Below are positions 35,159 through 44,968 of a stretch of 64,000 bases of DNA, one piece after another (position 1 is the stretch's first letter; the number at the start of each line of letters is the position of its first letter). The stretch comes from Bradyrhizobium sp. CIAT3101. GTDB lineage: Bacteria > Pseudomonadota > Alphaproteobacteria > Rhizobiales > Xanthobacteraceae. Location of the stretch: NCBI RefSeq assembly GCF_029714945.1, contig NZ_CP121634.1, positions 434,001 to 498,000 of the forward strand, in the 5' to 3' direction. The position numbers and the translations under genes were made by a program. The notes below the pieces were generated by a model. That model searched no databases. It was not told where the DNA came from and worked only from the letters and a program-made list of their open reading frames with translations.

Positions 35159-35392
35159 TCAGTGCCCGCGCAGCGCGCCGATCAGCCCGGCGCCGACGAT
35201 GAGCGCAGAGGCGCCATAGACCAGGATCGCCATCACGAGCTGCGTCAGCGGGCTGGCCGTGCCGCCCTCGACGCCGGGCCCTTGCGAGGCCAGCGCCGAA
35301 CTCGCGCCGAGCAGCACGCTCGCTGTGATCGCGAGGCGAGATATCCGCAGTCTGCTGGAACTTGCCAAGAAACTTGCCAAGAAACTTGCCAT
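35159..35392 (-). CDS. Small membrane protein, hypothetical
   Basis: The 77-residue protein has a basic, signal-like N-terminus containing a repeated ASFL unit (ASFLASFLASSS) encoded by 12-bp tandem repeats, a predicted cleavage near SALASQG, and a C-terminal hydrophobic segment TQLVMAILVYGASALIVGAGLIGAL. The ATG at 35392 has AGGAG six bases upstream; ATGs at 35398 and 35407 are alternatives. The pattern (signal peptide plus one or two membrane segments) vaguely recalls VirB2/TrbC pilins but no conjugation genes are near. It is convergent with the preceding gene. Confidence 0.6.
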   Translation of the reverse strand: MASFLASFLASSSRLRISRLAITASVLLGASSALASQGPGVEGGTASPLTQLVMAILVYGASALIVGAGLIGALRGH

Positions 35393-35633
35393 GACCATCT
35401 CCTGCATTCGCTCGACCAGAAGATACGTACGTCGCTGACGGCTGGTTTTGGTGGCGCGTGAAATGTTGCGCCGCTGCCGAGGAACCTAGCCCGTGTTCTC
35501 TGCATTCAAGTCCGGGGCGCGTTTCATCCATAACAGATTCAGGCCCGCGGTTCCAGGTTCGGCGCTTGCCGAGCCTGCGACGCGACGCCTGATCCGTGCG
35601 TGCACCCGCAACGATGTCAGGAGATCCAACGAA

Positions 35634-35852
35634 ATGCAGTCAATGAAAATGCTCGGCCTCGCGGCCGCTGGCGCGCTGTTCGTCCTCGCCGCGCCGGTGG
35701 AGCGCGCGCAGGCGGTGTCGCTGATCAATCCCGGCGCCGCGCAATCGGTGCAGGATGAAGCCAGGCCGACGACCGAGGTGCGCTGGCATCGCCATCACTG
35801 GCGCCCGCGTCATTGGCGCGGACACCGCTGGCATCATCATCGCCGCTGGTGA
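35634..35852 (+). CDS. Small exported His/Arg/Trp-rich protein
   Basis: The 72-residue protein has a signal peptide (MQSMKMLGLAAAGALFVLAAPVERAQA) followed by a short linker with SLINPGAAQSVQDE and a tail almost wholly of His, Arg and Trp (WHRHHWRPRHWRGHRWHHHR). An AGGAGATCC site precedes ATG 35634. The tail could bind metal or acidic polymers. The motif after the signal (PINP/LINPGAA) recurs in the Gly/His-rich protein at 36686, suggesting relatedness. Confidence 0.75.
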   Translation: MQSMKMLGLAAAGALFVLAAPVERAQAVSLINPGAAQSVQDEARPTTEVRWHRHHWRPRHWRGHRWHHHRRW

Positions 35853-35946
35853 TGCGCGGGTCGCGTTGAGGACAGGCCCGCATGACGGGCCTGTTTTAAC
35901 TTGCAGGCGGCCGCGCGTTGCCCTCATGCTGCGGGCGGAGGTCGTT

Positions 35947-36207
35947 ATGACGAGATGGATCGCATTGGCTGTTGTTGTCGGGCTCGCCGCGGGCCTGCCT
36001 CACGCTTCCGCTGCGCAGCGCGTGACGAAGCTTCCGGATGCCTCGGCGGGGCGCGCGGTGTTCGATGGGCGACGACACGTCCGCTACGATGTTGCGCGCT
36101 ACACGCCGCGCCCTGATCCGCATTATTACGCGCGGCCCGTGTATTATCGGCCTTATCCTTACGGCGTGCCCGCACCCTTTGTGATCGGCTACGGGCCGTT
36201 TTGGTGA
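35947..36207 (+). CDS. Small exported Tyr/Pro/Arg-rich protein
   Basis: The 86-residue protein has a signal peptide (MTRWIALAVVVGLAAGLPHASAA), then VTKLPDASAGRAVFDGRRHVRYDVARY and a C-terminal region of Tyr-Pro-Arg repeats (HYYARPVYYRPYPYG). A GGAGG site is six bases before ATG 35947. The domain is unknown; the composition resembles its neighbours. Confidence 0.75.
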   Translation: MTRWIALAVVVGLAAGLPHASAAQRVTKLPDASAGRAVFDGRRHVRYDVARYTPRPDPHYYARPVYYRPYPYGVPAPFVIGYGPFW

Positions 36208-36211
36208 TACC

Positions 36212-36511
36212 TCAGGCCGCAGGCGCAAATCCCTTCACCAGCAGCACCGTCGCTTGCGCGCCTGCCTTGCGATCACGCGAGATGTCCTGGTAGTCGGGCG
36301 AGTTCGAGAAGGCGAGGAATGCAGCCTCGTCGGGAAACGACATCATGACAAGCTTGTCATGCGGCCATGCGCCTTCGAGCACGCGCGGTTGCTCGTCAGC
36401 GGCGAGCAGCCTTCCATTGAACTTCCTGAACACGTCGAAGAACCGCGCCTGGTAGCGGTCATAGGCCGCGCGATCCGTCATCTTCAGCTGCGCAATCGCG
36501 TAGACGGTCAT
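36212..36511 (-). CDS. DUF1330 (dimeric alpha/beta barrel) protein
   Basis: The 99-residue protein begins TVYAIAQLKMTDRAAYDRYQARFFDVF and contains LLAADEQPRVLEG and KLVMMSFPDEAAFLAFSNSPDYQDI, the DUF1330 pattern of the dimeric alpha/beta barrel superfamily. The function is not established; related folds include monooxygenases and dehalogenase-like proteins. The start is set at ATG 36511, where the family normally begins; a frame upstream to 36550 lacks homology. Confidence 0.85.
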   Translation of the reverse strand: MTVYAIAQLKMTDRAAYDRYQARFFDVFRKFNGRLLAADEQPRVLEGAWPHDKLVMMSFPDEAAFLAFSNSPDYQDISRDRKAGAQATVLLVKGFAPAA

Positions 36512-36685
36512 CTCCCGAATTCCTTTTGTCCGTGCACCTTGTTCTGGCACTGCGCGGAACGTCGTTCATTCATGGCGCATTCACGTCCCTGTCCCTAGCT
36601 TAATCTCGGGAGCGGCTGCAATTGAACAGCGATGGCGCGAGACGCGGCGCCGCAATGACGCTGTTCACGTTCAGGGAGAAATTCC

Positions 36686-37237
36686 ATGCTGAGGATATTG
36701 GGTCCGCGGACAGGCGCGTTGCGCTTGCTCGGGCTTGCGGCCATTGCCACGTTGATGCTGTCGGGCGGGGCTGCGCGTCGCGCTGAAGCGATGACGCCGA
36801 TCAATCCGACCGCGCTGCCGCTGCCGAAAGCTGCAAGCGGCGACATGATGATCCAGGTCCGCCACGGTGGTGGCGGCGGCGGTGGACATGGCGGTGGCGG
36901 ACATGGCGGAGGCTTTCACGGCGGCGGTGGTTTCCACGGCGGCGGAGGCCATTTCGGTGGTTTCCATGGTGGTGGTTTCCACGGCGGTGGCTTCCGCGCC
37001 GCGCCCGCCTTCCATGGCGGCGGCATCCATTATGGTGGCTATCATCGTCACTGGGGCGGCGGCTATTATCGCCCGCACTACGGCTATCGCCATTTCCACC
37101 GCCGCTACTACGGCGGCTACTATCCCGCCTACCACTATCCGCGCCGCTGCCGGATCGTCTGGACCTATTACGGCCCGCGCCGCATCTGCCGCTGGCACCA
37201 TTGGCATCGCTGGCACTATCCGTACCGCTATTGGTGA
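36686..37237 (+). CDS. Exported Gly/His-rich repeat protein
   Basis: The 183-residue protein has a signal peptide (about 1-35, ending RRAEAMTP), a linker with MTPINPTALPLPKAASGDMM, a Gly/His/Phe repeat region (about 60-110, units such as GGGFHGGG), and a Tyr/His/Arg-rich C-terminus containing one Cys pair (RRCRIVW, RRICRWH). An AGGGAG site precedes it and a terminator follows at 37250. The repeats suggest an unstructured metal-binding or adhesive surface protein; this is inference. Confidence 0.82.
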   Translation: MLRILGPRTGALRLLGLAAIATLMLSGGAARRAEAMTPINPTALPLPKAASGDMMIQVRHGGGGGGGHGGGGHGGGFHGGGGFHGGGGHFGGFHGGGFHGGGFRAAPAFHGGGIHYGGYHRHWGGGYYRPHYGYRHFHRRYYGGYYPAYHYPRRCRIVWTYYGPRRICRWHHWHRWHYPYRYW

Positions 37238-37249
37238 GTGCGGAAATGA

Positions 37250-37274
37250 AAAGGGCGCCCCAGCGGCGCCCTTT
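37250..37274 (+). terminator. Rho-independent terminator after the Gly/His-rich gene
   Basis: AAAGGGCGCC-CCAGC-GGCGCCCTTT has a 10-bp perfect stem whose right arm runs into the T tract. Confidence 0.85.
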
Positions 37275-37294
37275 GTTCATCGAGCTGCCTGGAG

Positions 37295-37498
37295 CTAGTC
37301 CTTCAGCCTCCACGACGTGGATTTCCACGGCATCAAATTCTCGACCTTCCACCGCTTGAACATCGCTGGTGGCCAATGGCTGAGCCGTGATGTCTCCTCG
37401 ACCTCGGGCTTGGCGACGATGCGTAGCGGCGCTGCGCGCCGCCGGTGCTGGCGGGTCGCATCGCTGATCAGATCGACATATTCGGGCTTGTTGGCCAT
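37295..37498 (-). CDS. Small basic hypothetical protein
   Basis: The 67-residue basic protein has no signal peptide or membrane segment; it includes YVDLISDATRQHRRRAAPLRIVAKPEVE and MFKRWKVENLMPWKSTSWR. A GGGG(A) stretch seven bases before ATG 37498 may act as ribosome site. It is probably a true small gene, but support is composition and position only. Confidence 0.5.
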   Translation of the reverse strand: MANKPEYVDLISDATRQHRRRAAPLRIVAKPEVEETSRLSHWPPAMFKRWKVENLMPWKSTSWRLKD

Positions 37499-37590
37499 GA
37501 GGTGTCCCCGCGAAATCGTCGCGAGGACACAATGTGGGTGACGCGGATTAACGACCGTTTGCCGCGATCACTACAATTGCAGGGAGTGGC

Positions 37591-38997
<1,407 letters not shown>

Positions 38998-39324
38998 GAG
39001 CTTCAGCTCCGAACAATGTGTGTCAGCGGATATGCGCGGTCACGCGCGGGGCAACAGGGCAGTCTTCAGCGCAGCCTTTAAGCTGCGGGACTAAGCTCTG
39101 ACGTTGCCGAGGTCGCGAAGCGTCCGAAGAACCGGCCAGGCAGCCGCGAGCGATCGTCGATGACGATGCGCTGGGGAGCTACGAAGCTGGTCAGATCTGG
39201 AAACATTCCAAGAATATATAGCAGGCCGAGTTGGAAGCGCGAGAGCTTTGACACGCACGGCTGACGCAACAAAAAAGCGCGGGGTTTTGCCCCGCGCTCT
39301 CGAAAACTTGCCTGGTGGCGGGGC
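38998..39324. other. Intergenic region between rplS and leuC
   Basis: These 327 bases hold the rplS terminator (39269-39298) and the leuC 5' region. A 64-residue minus-strand frame at 39078-39272 has no ribosome site and abuts the terminator; I do not accept it as a gene or leader peptide. No iron-box-like palindrome is visible before leuC. Confidence 0.55.
39269..39298 (-). terminator. Rho-independent terminator of the rpsP-rplS block
   Basis: Minus strand: AGCGCGGGG-CAAAA-CCCCGCGCT followed by TTTTT. It starts 27 bases after the rplS stop. Confidence 0.92.
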
Positions 39325-39705
39325 TTACTCGCCGACCGCGGTCTGGCGGTCCTGCTTCTCGACGATGCGGGCCGACTTGCCGCGAAGGTTGCGGAGGTAA
39401 TAGAGCTTGGCGCGACGCACCTTGCCGCGGCGCACCACCTTGATCGAGTCGATCATCGGCGACATCACCGGGAACACGCGCTCCACGCCTTCACCGTAGG
39501 AGATCTTGCGAACGGTGAAGCTCTCGTTGAGGCCAGCGCCGGAACGGCCGATGCAAACGCCTTCATAGGCCTGCACGCGCGTGCGGTCGCCTTCGACGAC
39601 CTTCACGTTGACGATCACGGTGTCGCCGGGACCGAATTCCGGAATGTCCTTGGTGGCGGAGAGCTTGTCGAATTGCTCTTTTTCAAGCTGTTGGATCAGG
39701 TTCAT
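39325..39705 (-). CDS. rplS: 50S ribosomal protein L19
   Basis: The 126-residue protein sits at the 30S-50S interface. It begins [15 protein letters not shown] and has [53 protein letters not shown] and [26 protein letters not shown] 39705 has GGAG eight bases upstream; the longer open frame to 39801 is not used. It is the last gene of the rpsP-rimM-trmD-rplS block. Confidence 0.97.
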   Translation of the reverse strand: MNLIQQLEKEQFDKLSATKDIPEFGPGDTVIVNVKVVEGDRTRVQAYEGVCIGRSGAGLNESFTVRKISYGEGVERVFPVMSPMIDSIKVVRRGKVRRAKLYYLRNLRGKSARIVEKQDRQTAVGE

Positions 39706-39814
39706 GGGTAAATCTCCATCGGCGCGCCCAGCCTTGGAAACGGGGGCTGCGCGAAATTCGTTTATCCAGCCATTGCGGATGTGGGCGCTCCTATAAGGCA
39801 AGCCGGAGCGTTTG

Positions 39815-40582
39815 TCACCCGTCTGTCTTGTTTTTTGGCGTTTTTTGGCGCCTCGGCCGATTCGGGGCTTTCGGCGGGATTTGGGCCCATAAATCCGGCC
39901 GCCGGGCCTCTGTCAGGGCCTCCGATTGCGCCCGCCGCCAGGCGGCAACCTTGGCGTGGTCGCCCGAGGTCAGGATCTCCGGGATCGGAACCCCCTCGAA
40001 CAGCTGCGGGCGGGTATATTGGGGGTATTCGAGCAGGCCGTCGGAAAAACTCTCTTCGGTTCCCGAGGCTTCCTTGCCCATCACCCCCGGCAGCAGCCGG
40101 ACGCAGGCGTCGATCAGGGCCAGGGCTGCGATTTCGCCTCCCGAGAGCACGTAATCGCCGATCGAGACCTCCTCGAGGGCGCGAGCGTCGATCACCCGCT
40201 GGTCGATCCCCTCGAACCGCCCGCAGACGATCAGGGGGCCGGGGCCCCGGGCGAGTTCGGCAACGCGTGCCTGGGTCAATGGCCGACCCCGGGGACTCAT
40301 CAGCAGCTTTGGCCGGGCTTTTGACGGATCTTGGCCGGTTCCAGCGGCATCGATCGCCGCCGCGAGAACGTCGGCGCGCAGCACCATGCCCGGGCCGCCG
40401 CCGGCGGGGGTGTCGTCGACGCTGCGGTGGCGGTCGGTGGCGGAAGCCCGGATGTCCCGCGCCTCGATCTCCCAGAGGCCGGAGGCCAGCGCCCGGCCGG
40501 CCAGGCTCACGCCGAGCGGCCCCGGAAACATCTCCGGAAACAGCGTCAGCACCGTCGCGCGCCAGGGGGAGGGATTGCTCAT
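39815..40582 (-). CDS. trmD: tRNA (guanine-N1)-methyltransferase TrmD
   Basis: The 255-residue trefoil-knot SPOUT enzyme methylates G37 of tRNAs reading CNN/GGG codons, preventing frameshifts. Motifs are [51 protein letters not shown], the knot [16 protein letters not shown], and [10 protein letters not shown]. The C-terminal tail ([15 protein letters not shown]) is basic. It is 48 bp downstream of the first exported paralog and 109 bp upstream of rplS. Confidence 0.97.
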   Translation of the reverse strand: MSNPSPWRATVLTLFPEMFPGPLGVSLAGRALASGLWEIEARDIRASATDRHRSVDDTPAGGGPGMVLRADVLAAAIDAAGTGQDPSKARPKLLMSPRGRPLTQARVAELARGPGPLIVCGRFEGIDQRVIDARALEEVSIGDYVLSGGEIAALALIDACVRLLPGVMGKEASGTEESFSDGLLEYPQYTRPQLFEGVPIPEILTSGDHAKVAAWRRAQSEALTEARRPDLWAQIPPKAPNRPRRQKTPKNKTDG

Positions 40583-40630
40583 GGCCGCTGGTTAGGGCAT
40601 TGCGGCCGGGAGGTCGAGGCCCCGTCGGCC

Positions 40631-41314
40631 TCAGTTCTTGCGGCCGTATTCGACGAGCTCGAAGGTGTTGTTGAGCAGCAAATGGCCGTTGGCCCGCGAG
40701 GCAAGGGAACGCTTCACCCAGTGGTCGATGGCCGGCGCGTACCAGACCACGGTGGTGATGTCGTTCTTCCGCGTCGGGTCGTTGGTCGGCCGTCGCAGAT
40801 ACGTCGCTTCGATCTTGTAGGTCTCGAACGTGCCGGCCTTGGTCGTGACGGTCTCCTGACCGACCACCTTCGAACGGCCCGAGCGCTTCCAGATGTAGCC
40901 TTTGGCGTTGTTGACGTCGTCGGCGGAGAAACTCCAGCTGTCGCCAACCTTCAGCGGCGTATGGATGCCGCTGCCGTCGCCGGGCTGATATTTCCATTCG
41001 CCCGATGTCTTCACGTTCCACGATCGATCGAAGACGATCATGCCCTCGGTTTCCTTGCCTTGGGTCGTGACGCGGATGCTGATCTCGCTCGGCGAGACCT
41101 CGGTGACGAGGTGCGTGCGGACTGCAGTGATCTTTCCACTGATCTCATCGCGCAACTCAAAGGTCCAGAAGTCGCCCTGGAGCGGCTCCTCCATGGCCGT
41201 CACCGGCTTTGCCGCGGCAGGCGCCGACGGAGTCGCGGTCGCATCGTCAGCGGCCCAGGCTGATGTGCTTGCAACAAGCAGGCAGGCAATCGCCATCATC
41301 GATTTGCGAAGCAT
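40631..41314 (-). CDS. Exported hypothetical protein, paralog 1 of a tandem pair
   Basis: The 227-residue protein has a signal peptide (about 1-22, MLRKSMMAIACLLVASTSAWA) and a beta-rich mature domain. It shares with the adjacent gene at 41356-42036 the run of motifs MEEP..GD.WT.E.RDEI.G, SP.EI.IR, GI..PL.VG.SW, AGTFETYKIE, WYAP.I.HWVKR and ELVEYGR. The function is unknown. ATG 41314 has GGGGGA upstream. Its position between rimM and trmD is unusual. Confidence 0.82.
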   Translation of the reverse strand: MLRKSMMAIACLLVASTSAWAADDATATPSAPAAAKPVTAMEEPLQGDFWTFELRDEISGKITAVRTHLVTEVSPSEISIRVTTQGKETEGMIVFDRSWNVKTSGEWKYQPGDGSGIHTPLKVGDSWSFSADDVNNAKGYIWKRSGRSKVVGQETVTTKAGTFETYKIEATYLRRPTNDPTRKNDITTVVWYAPAIDHWVKRSLASRANGHLLLNNTFELVEYGRKN

Positions 41315-41355
41315 CGTAACGTCCCCCACCATGTCTCTGTTCGCAGCCTGATCGA

Positions 41356-42036
41356 CTAGCGGCGCCCGTACTCGACCAGCTCGGCCATGCTGCGGTCGCG
41401 GACGCGGCCGTCGGACCGGCTGACACTGGCGCGCTTCACCCAGTGATTGATCGACGGCGCGTACCAGATCTGCTGCTCGGACAGATATTTCTTGGTGGTA
41501 TCGTTGGCATTGCGAGACTCGATCGCGATTTCGATCTTGTAGGTCTCGAACGTTCCGGCGCGGGTGGTGAGGCTCTCCTGAGCCGTCACCTTCGCCGTGC
41601 CCGTCCGCTTCAGGCTTATGCCGTTGGAGCTGTTGAAGTCGGTGGCCTTCACCGGCCAGCTCTTGCCGACCGCGAGTGGAGCGCGGATGCCCATGCCGTC
41701 ATTGGGCGTCGATCGCCAGATGCCGTTGGTGATCATGTCCCAGGCGCGATCGTAGCTCTGAAAACCGAGGTCGGATTTGCCGAGAACAGCAAGCCTGATG
41801 CCGATCTCCGTCGGCGAGATGTCGGTGATGGTGTGCGTGATCGTCGATTTGAGATCACCCGTGATCTCGTCGCGCACCTCATAGGTCCAGTGATCGCCGA
41901 TTTCCGGCTCTTCCATCGTCTCTTGCGATGACGTGGCCTGGGCCGCCGGCGCGGGTGGCTGGGCGGCAGTCTGGGCTTTTGCGGCCCCCGCAAACGCGAG
42001 CAGGCCAATCGTTGCCAGAAGACAGCGGCGCAGCAT
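41356..42036 (-). CDS. Exported hypothetical protein, paralog 2 of a tandem pair
   Basis: The 226-residue protein has a signal peptide (about 1-21, ending GAAKAQT), an Ala/Pro/Gln linker to about 40, and the same beta-rich domain as the next gene (GDHWTYEVRDEITGDLK, TDISPTEIGIRLAVLGKS, RAGTFETYKIEI, IWYAPSINHWVKRASVSRSDG, AELVEYGRR). The gap to rimM is 117 bp and to paralog 1 is 41 bp, all on one strand. No known domain name is assigned. Confidence 0.82.
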   Translation of the reverse strand: MLRRCLLATIGLLAFAGAAKAQTAAQPPAPAAQATSSQETMEEPEIGDHWTYEVRDEITGDLKSTITHTITDISPTEIGIRLAVLGKSDLGFQSYDRAWDMITNGIWRSTPNDGMGIRAPLAVGKSWPVKATDFNSSNGISLKRTGTAKVTAQESLTTRAGTFETYKIEIAIESRNANDTTKKYLSEQQIWYAPSINHWVKRASVSRSDGRVRDRSMAELVEYGRR

Positions 42037-42153
42037 GATTATCTCCGGATGTCAGGAATCGCTGGGTTGGAAGGTGCAACCCAAGCGTGAACCAGCCGGA
42101 TGCCAAACGCAAGCCCCGCTGCGGAGAATGGTCAGCGTGCCGTTACAGTGCCG

Positions 42154-42678
42154 TCATGACGACGATTTCGGATCGTCGCCCTCGATCACCTCGGGCAGCT
42201 CGATCACGACGCGGCCGCCGTCGAGATCGACCTCGGGCACCACTGCGTTGGTGAACGGCAGCAGCATCGTCGGGCCCTTGAGGGGCGCGATCTCGATGAT
42301 GTCGCCGGCACCGAAATTATGGATCGCGAGCACGCGGCCGAGCCCATCGCCTGCCGTGGTGACGGCGGCGAGCCCGATCAGATCGGCGTGGTAATATTCG
42401 TCCTCGTCGGTCGCGGGCAGTTTTTCGCGCGCGACGTGGAGTTCGATTCCGTTGAGGCGCTCGGCCTCATCGCGGGTCGTGACGCCCTTGAAGGTCGCGA
42501 CCAGATGGTCCTTGGCTTCGCGGACCTGCGCCAGTTCGAACTGGCGCTTGCCGTCCTTGGAGAGCAGCGGACCGTAGCGCTTCACGGCAAAGGGATCTTC
42601 GGTGAAGGTCCACAATTTGACCGCGCCGCGCACGCCATGCGCGGCGCCGATCCGCGCGACGCAGATCAGCGCCGACAT
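42154..42678 (-). CDS. rimM: Ribosome maturation factor RimM
   Basis: The 174-residue 30S assembly factor for the 16S head domain binds S19. The N-terminal RimM domain has [24 protein letters not shown]; the PRC-barrel C-terminal part has [37 protein letters not shown] and [20 protein letters not shown]. It is nine bp downstream of rpsP, the classic arrangement. Confidence 0.96.
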   Translation of the reverse strand: MSALICVARIGAAHGVRGAVKLWTFTEDPFAVKRYGPLLSKDGKRQFELAQVREAKDHLVATFKGVTTRDEAERLNGIELHVAREKLPATDEDEYYHADLIGLAAVTTAGDGLGRVLAIHNFGAGDIIEIAPLKGPTMLLPFTNAVVPEVDLDGGRVVIELPEVIEGDDPKSSS

Positions 42679-42687
42679 GGATGAGCC

Positions 42688-43020
42688 TTAGCCCTTCGCT
42701 GCGGCTTCGGCCTGCGCCTTGCGCTCCTTGCGCGGCACGGCCTTCTCGGGGTTGTTGCGCGCTTCGCGCTTCTTGACGCCGGCGGCATCGAGGAAGCGGG
42801 ACACGCGGTCCGACGGCTGCGCGCCCTTGGCGAGCCAGGCCTTCACCTTGTCCATGTCGAGCTTCAGGCGGGTCTCGTTGTCCTTCGGCAGCAGCGGGTT
42901 GAAATAGCCGAGACGCTCGATGAAGCGGCCATCGCGGGGAAAGCGCGAGTCGGCGACGACGACGTGATAGACGGGGCGCTTCTTGGTGCCTGCGCGGGCG
43001 AGGCGGATAACGACGGACAT
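42688..43020 (-). CDS. rpsP: 30S ribosomal protein S16
   Basis: The 110-residue S16 carries the signature [39 protein letters not shown], followed by the [24 protein letters not shown] segment and a Lys/Glu/Ala-rich tail typical of Rhizobiales. It binds 16S rRNA early in 30S assembly. It lies between ffh and rimM. Confidence 0.97.
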   Translation of the reverse strand: MSVVIRLARAGTKKRPVYHVVVADSRFPRDGRFIERLGYFNPLLPKDNETRLKLDMDKVKAWLAKGAQPSDRVSRFLDAAGVKKREARNNPEKAVPRKERKAQAEAAAKG

Positions 43021-43103
43021 TCAGTTCTCCTTCAAAGTACGTTTTGTTCGGTTGATTGGTATTTTCGCGCCGCGCGAGACTTGCGTCCTTCGCGACGAAT
43101 TCC

Positions 43104-44651
43104 TCATTTCTTCTTGCCTGGAAAACCGCCGAGGCCCGGCAGCGTCGGCTTGCCGCTCAGCCCGGTCAGTCCAGGAACGTTCGGCAGACCGGTGCGAAGA
43201 CCGGCCGGCAAATCCTTCGGCAGGCTGGGCAGACCCTGTCCGCCGCCACTCTGCATCTTCTCCTGCAGCGCCTTCATCTCGTCCGGAGACGGCATCTTCA
43301 TGCCGCCGCCGAAGCCCATCGCCTGCGCGATGCCGGCGAGCGGGCCGCGCTTGCCAGAGCCCATGGCCTTCATCACGTCGGCCATGTTCCGGTGCATCTT
43401 CAGCAGCTTGTTGACCTGCTCGACGCTCTGGCCGCTTCCTGCAGCGATACGCTTCTTGCGGCTGGCCTTGAGCAGGTCGGGATGACGGCGCTCGTCGCGC
43501 GTCATGGAATCGATCACCGCGACCTGGCGCTTCAAAATCTTGTCGTCGATGCCGGCGGCCGCGATCTGGTTCTTCATCTTGGCGATGCCGGGCATCATGC
43601 CCATCAGGCCGCTGATGCCGCCCATATTCGCCATCTGCAGCAGCTGCTCGCGCATGTCGTTGAGGTCGAACTGACCCTTGCGCATGCGCTCGGCAGTGCG
43701 CGCCGCCTTCTCCGCGTCGATATTGGCGGCGGCGCGTTCGACCAGCGAAACGACGTCGCCCATGCCGAGGATGCGGCCGGCGATACGATCGGGATGGAAA
43801 TCTTCCAGCGCATCGGTCTTTTCACCGGTGCCGATCAGCTTGATCGGCTTGCCGGTGACCGCGCGCATCGACAGCGCAGCGCCGCCACGGCCGTCGCCGT
43901 CGACGCGCGTCAGCACGATGCCGGTGAGGCCGACGCGCTGATCGAACGACCGCGCGAGATTCACGGCGTCCTGGCCGGTGAGGCTATCCGCGACCAGCAG
44001 CACTTCATGCGGGTTGGCAGCCACTTTGATCGCGGCCGCTTCCGCCATCATCTCTTCGTCGAGCGTGGTGCGGCCGGCGGTGTCGAGCAGCACGATGTCG
44101 TAACCGCCGAGCTTGCCGGCCTCGAGTGCGCGCTTGGCGATCTGCGGCGGCTGCTGGCCGACGACGATCGGCAGCGTCGGAATGTCGAGATCGCGGCCGA
44201 GCACCGCGAGCTGCTCCATCGCCGCCGGGCGATAGACGTCGAGCGAGGCCATCAGCACCTTGCGCTTGTCGCGCTGGACCAGGCGGCGGGCGAGCTTTGC
44301 GGTGGTGGTCGTCTTACCGGAGCCTTGCAGGCCGACCATCATGATCGGCACCGGCGGCACGGAGTTGACGTCGATGGTCTGGCTTTCGGCGCCGAGCGTG
44401 TTGATCAGCTCGTCATGGACGATCTTGACCACCATCTGGCCGGGGGTCACCGACTTGACGACGGTGGCGCCGATCGCCTGCTCGCGGACGCGTTCGGTGA
44501 AGCTGCGCACGACCTCGAGCGCGACGTCGGCCTCGAGCAGCGCGCGGCGCACCTCGCGCATCGCGGCGTCGACGTCCTTTTCGGTCAGCGCACCGCGCCC
44601 CGTCAGACGATCGAGAATGCCACCAAGCCGTTCCGACAGATTGTCGAACAA
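43104..44651 (-). CDS. ffh: Signal recognition particle GTPase Ffh
   Basis: The 515-residue SRP54 homologue delivers ribosomes making membrane proteins to FtsY. It has the N domain (MFDNLSERLGGILDRLTGRGALTEKD), G1 GLQGSGKTTTTAKLARRL, DTAGRTTLDEEMM, G4 TRVDGDGRGGAAL and a Met-rich M domain with a SRSGQ-like SGQSVEQVNKLLKMHRNM. The C-terminus is a Gly/Pro/Leu-rich low-complexity tail (about 440-515), longer than in E. coli but usual in Rhizobiales. The receptor gene ftsY is 8 kb away. No SRP RNA gene was recognised in the window. Confidence 0.97.
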   Translation of the reverse strand: MFDNLSERLGGILDRLTGRGALTEKDVDAAMREVRRALLEADVALEVVRSFTERVREQAIGATVVKSVTPGQMVVKIVHDELINTLGAESQTIDVNSVPPVPIMMVGLQGSGKTTTTAKLARRLVQRDKRKVLMASLDVYRPAAMEQLAVLGRDLDIPTLPIVVGQQPPQIAKRALEAGKLGGYDIVLLDTAGRTTLDEEMMAEAAAIKVAANPHEVLLVADSLTGQDAVNLARSFDQRVGLTGIVLTRVDGDGRGGAALSMRAVTGKPIKLIGTGEKTDALEDFHPDRIAGRILGMGDVVSLVERAAANIDAEKAARTAERMRKGQFDLNDMREQLLQMANMGGISGLMGMMPGIAKMKNQIAAAGIDDKILKRQVAVIDSMTRDERRHPDLLKASRKKRIAAGSGQSVEQVNKLLKMHRNMADVMKAMGSGKRGPLAGIAQAMGFGGGMKMPSPDEMKALQEKMQSGGGQGLPSLPKDLPAGLRTGLPNVPGLTGLSGKPTLPGLGGFPGKKK

Positions 44652-44968
44652 TGCAATTGTCCCTTGTCATGCCCGCCGGAAAGGCGATCTTCCAAACACC
44701 TTTACGCCCGAGGGCGCACAGCGCTGTCGGGCGTTGACCTCTGGCCTCCGGGGCCAGGCGGCGGGTCGAAAAGAAAGCCTTTCCGAGAAAGTGGGCGGGT
44801 TAAACGCCGCTCACGCCCGAAAGTCAAGGAAAGTTAGGGGGCTGGAGGCCCGTTGCCAGGGCAAGATACTGAAAACGTGATCGTTTTGGGGGCGGGTTCC
44901 TTTTCCTGCGGCCCCGCCCATATAGGCGGAGATGTCTTACCGCCCCGACCATCCCTGAAGTCCGACCC
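44652..44968. other. Divergent intergenic region, ffh / MBL hydrolase
   Basis: These 317 bases contain no gene. Hairpins are ACGCCCGA/TCGGGCGT (44704-44734) and TGGCC/GGCCA near 44745-44760, in the ffh 5' leader. I see no SRP RNA hallmark sequence. Nothing else is recognisable. Confidence 0.5.

Noticed and set aside
39078..39272. A 64-codon Leu-containing frame upstream of leuC as an attenuator leader
   Set aside because: No run of Leu codons, no ribosome site, and no alternative terminator before leuC.
44652..44968. SRP RNA gene next to ffh
   Set aside because: The conserved SRP RNA asymmetric-loop and tetraloop sequence is absent on both strands.
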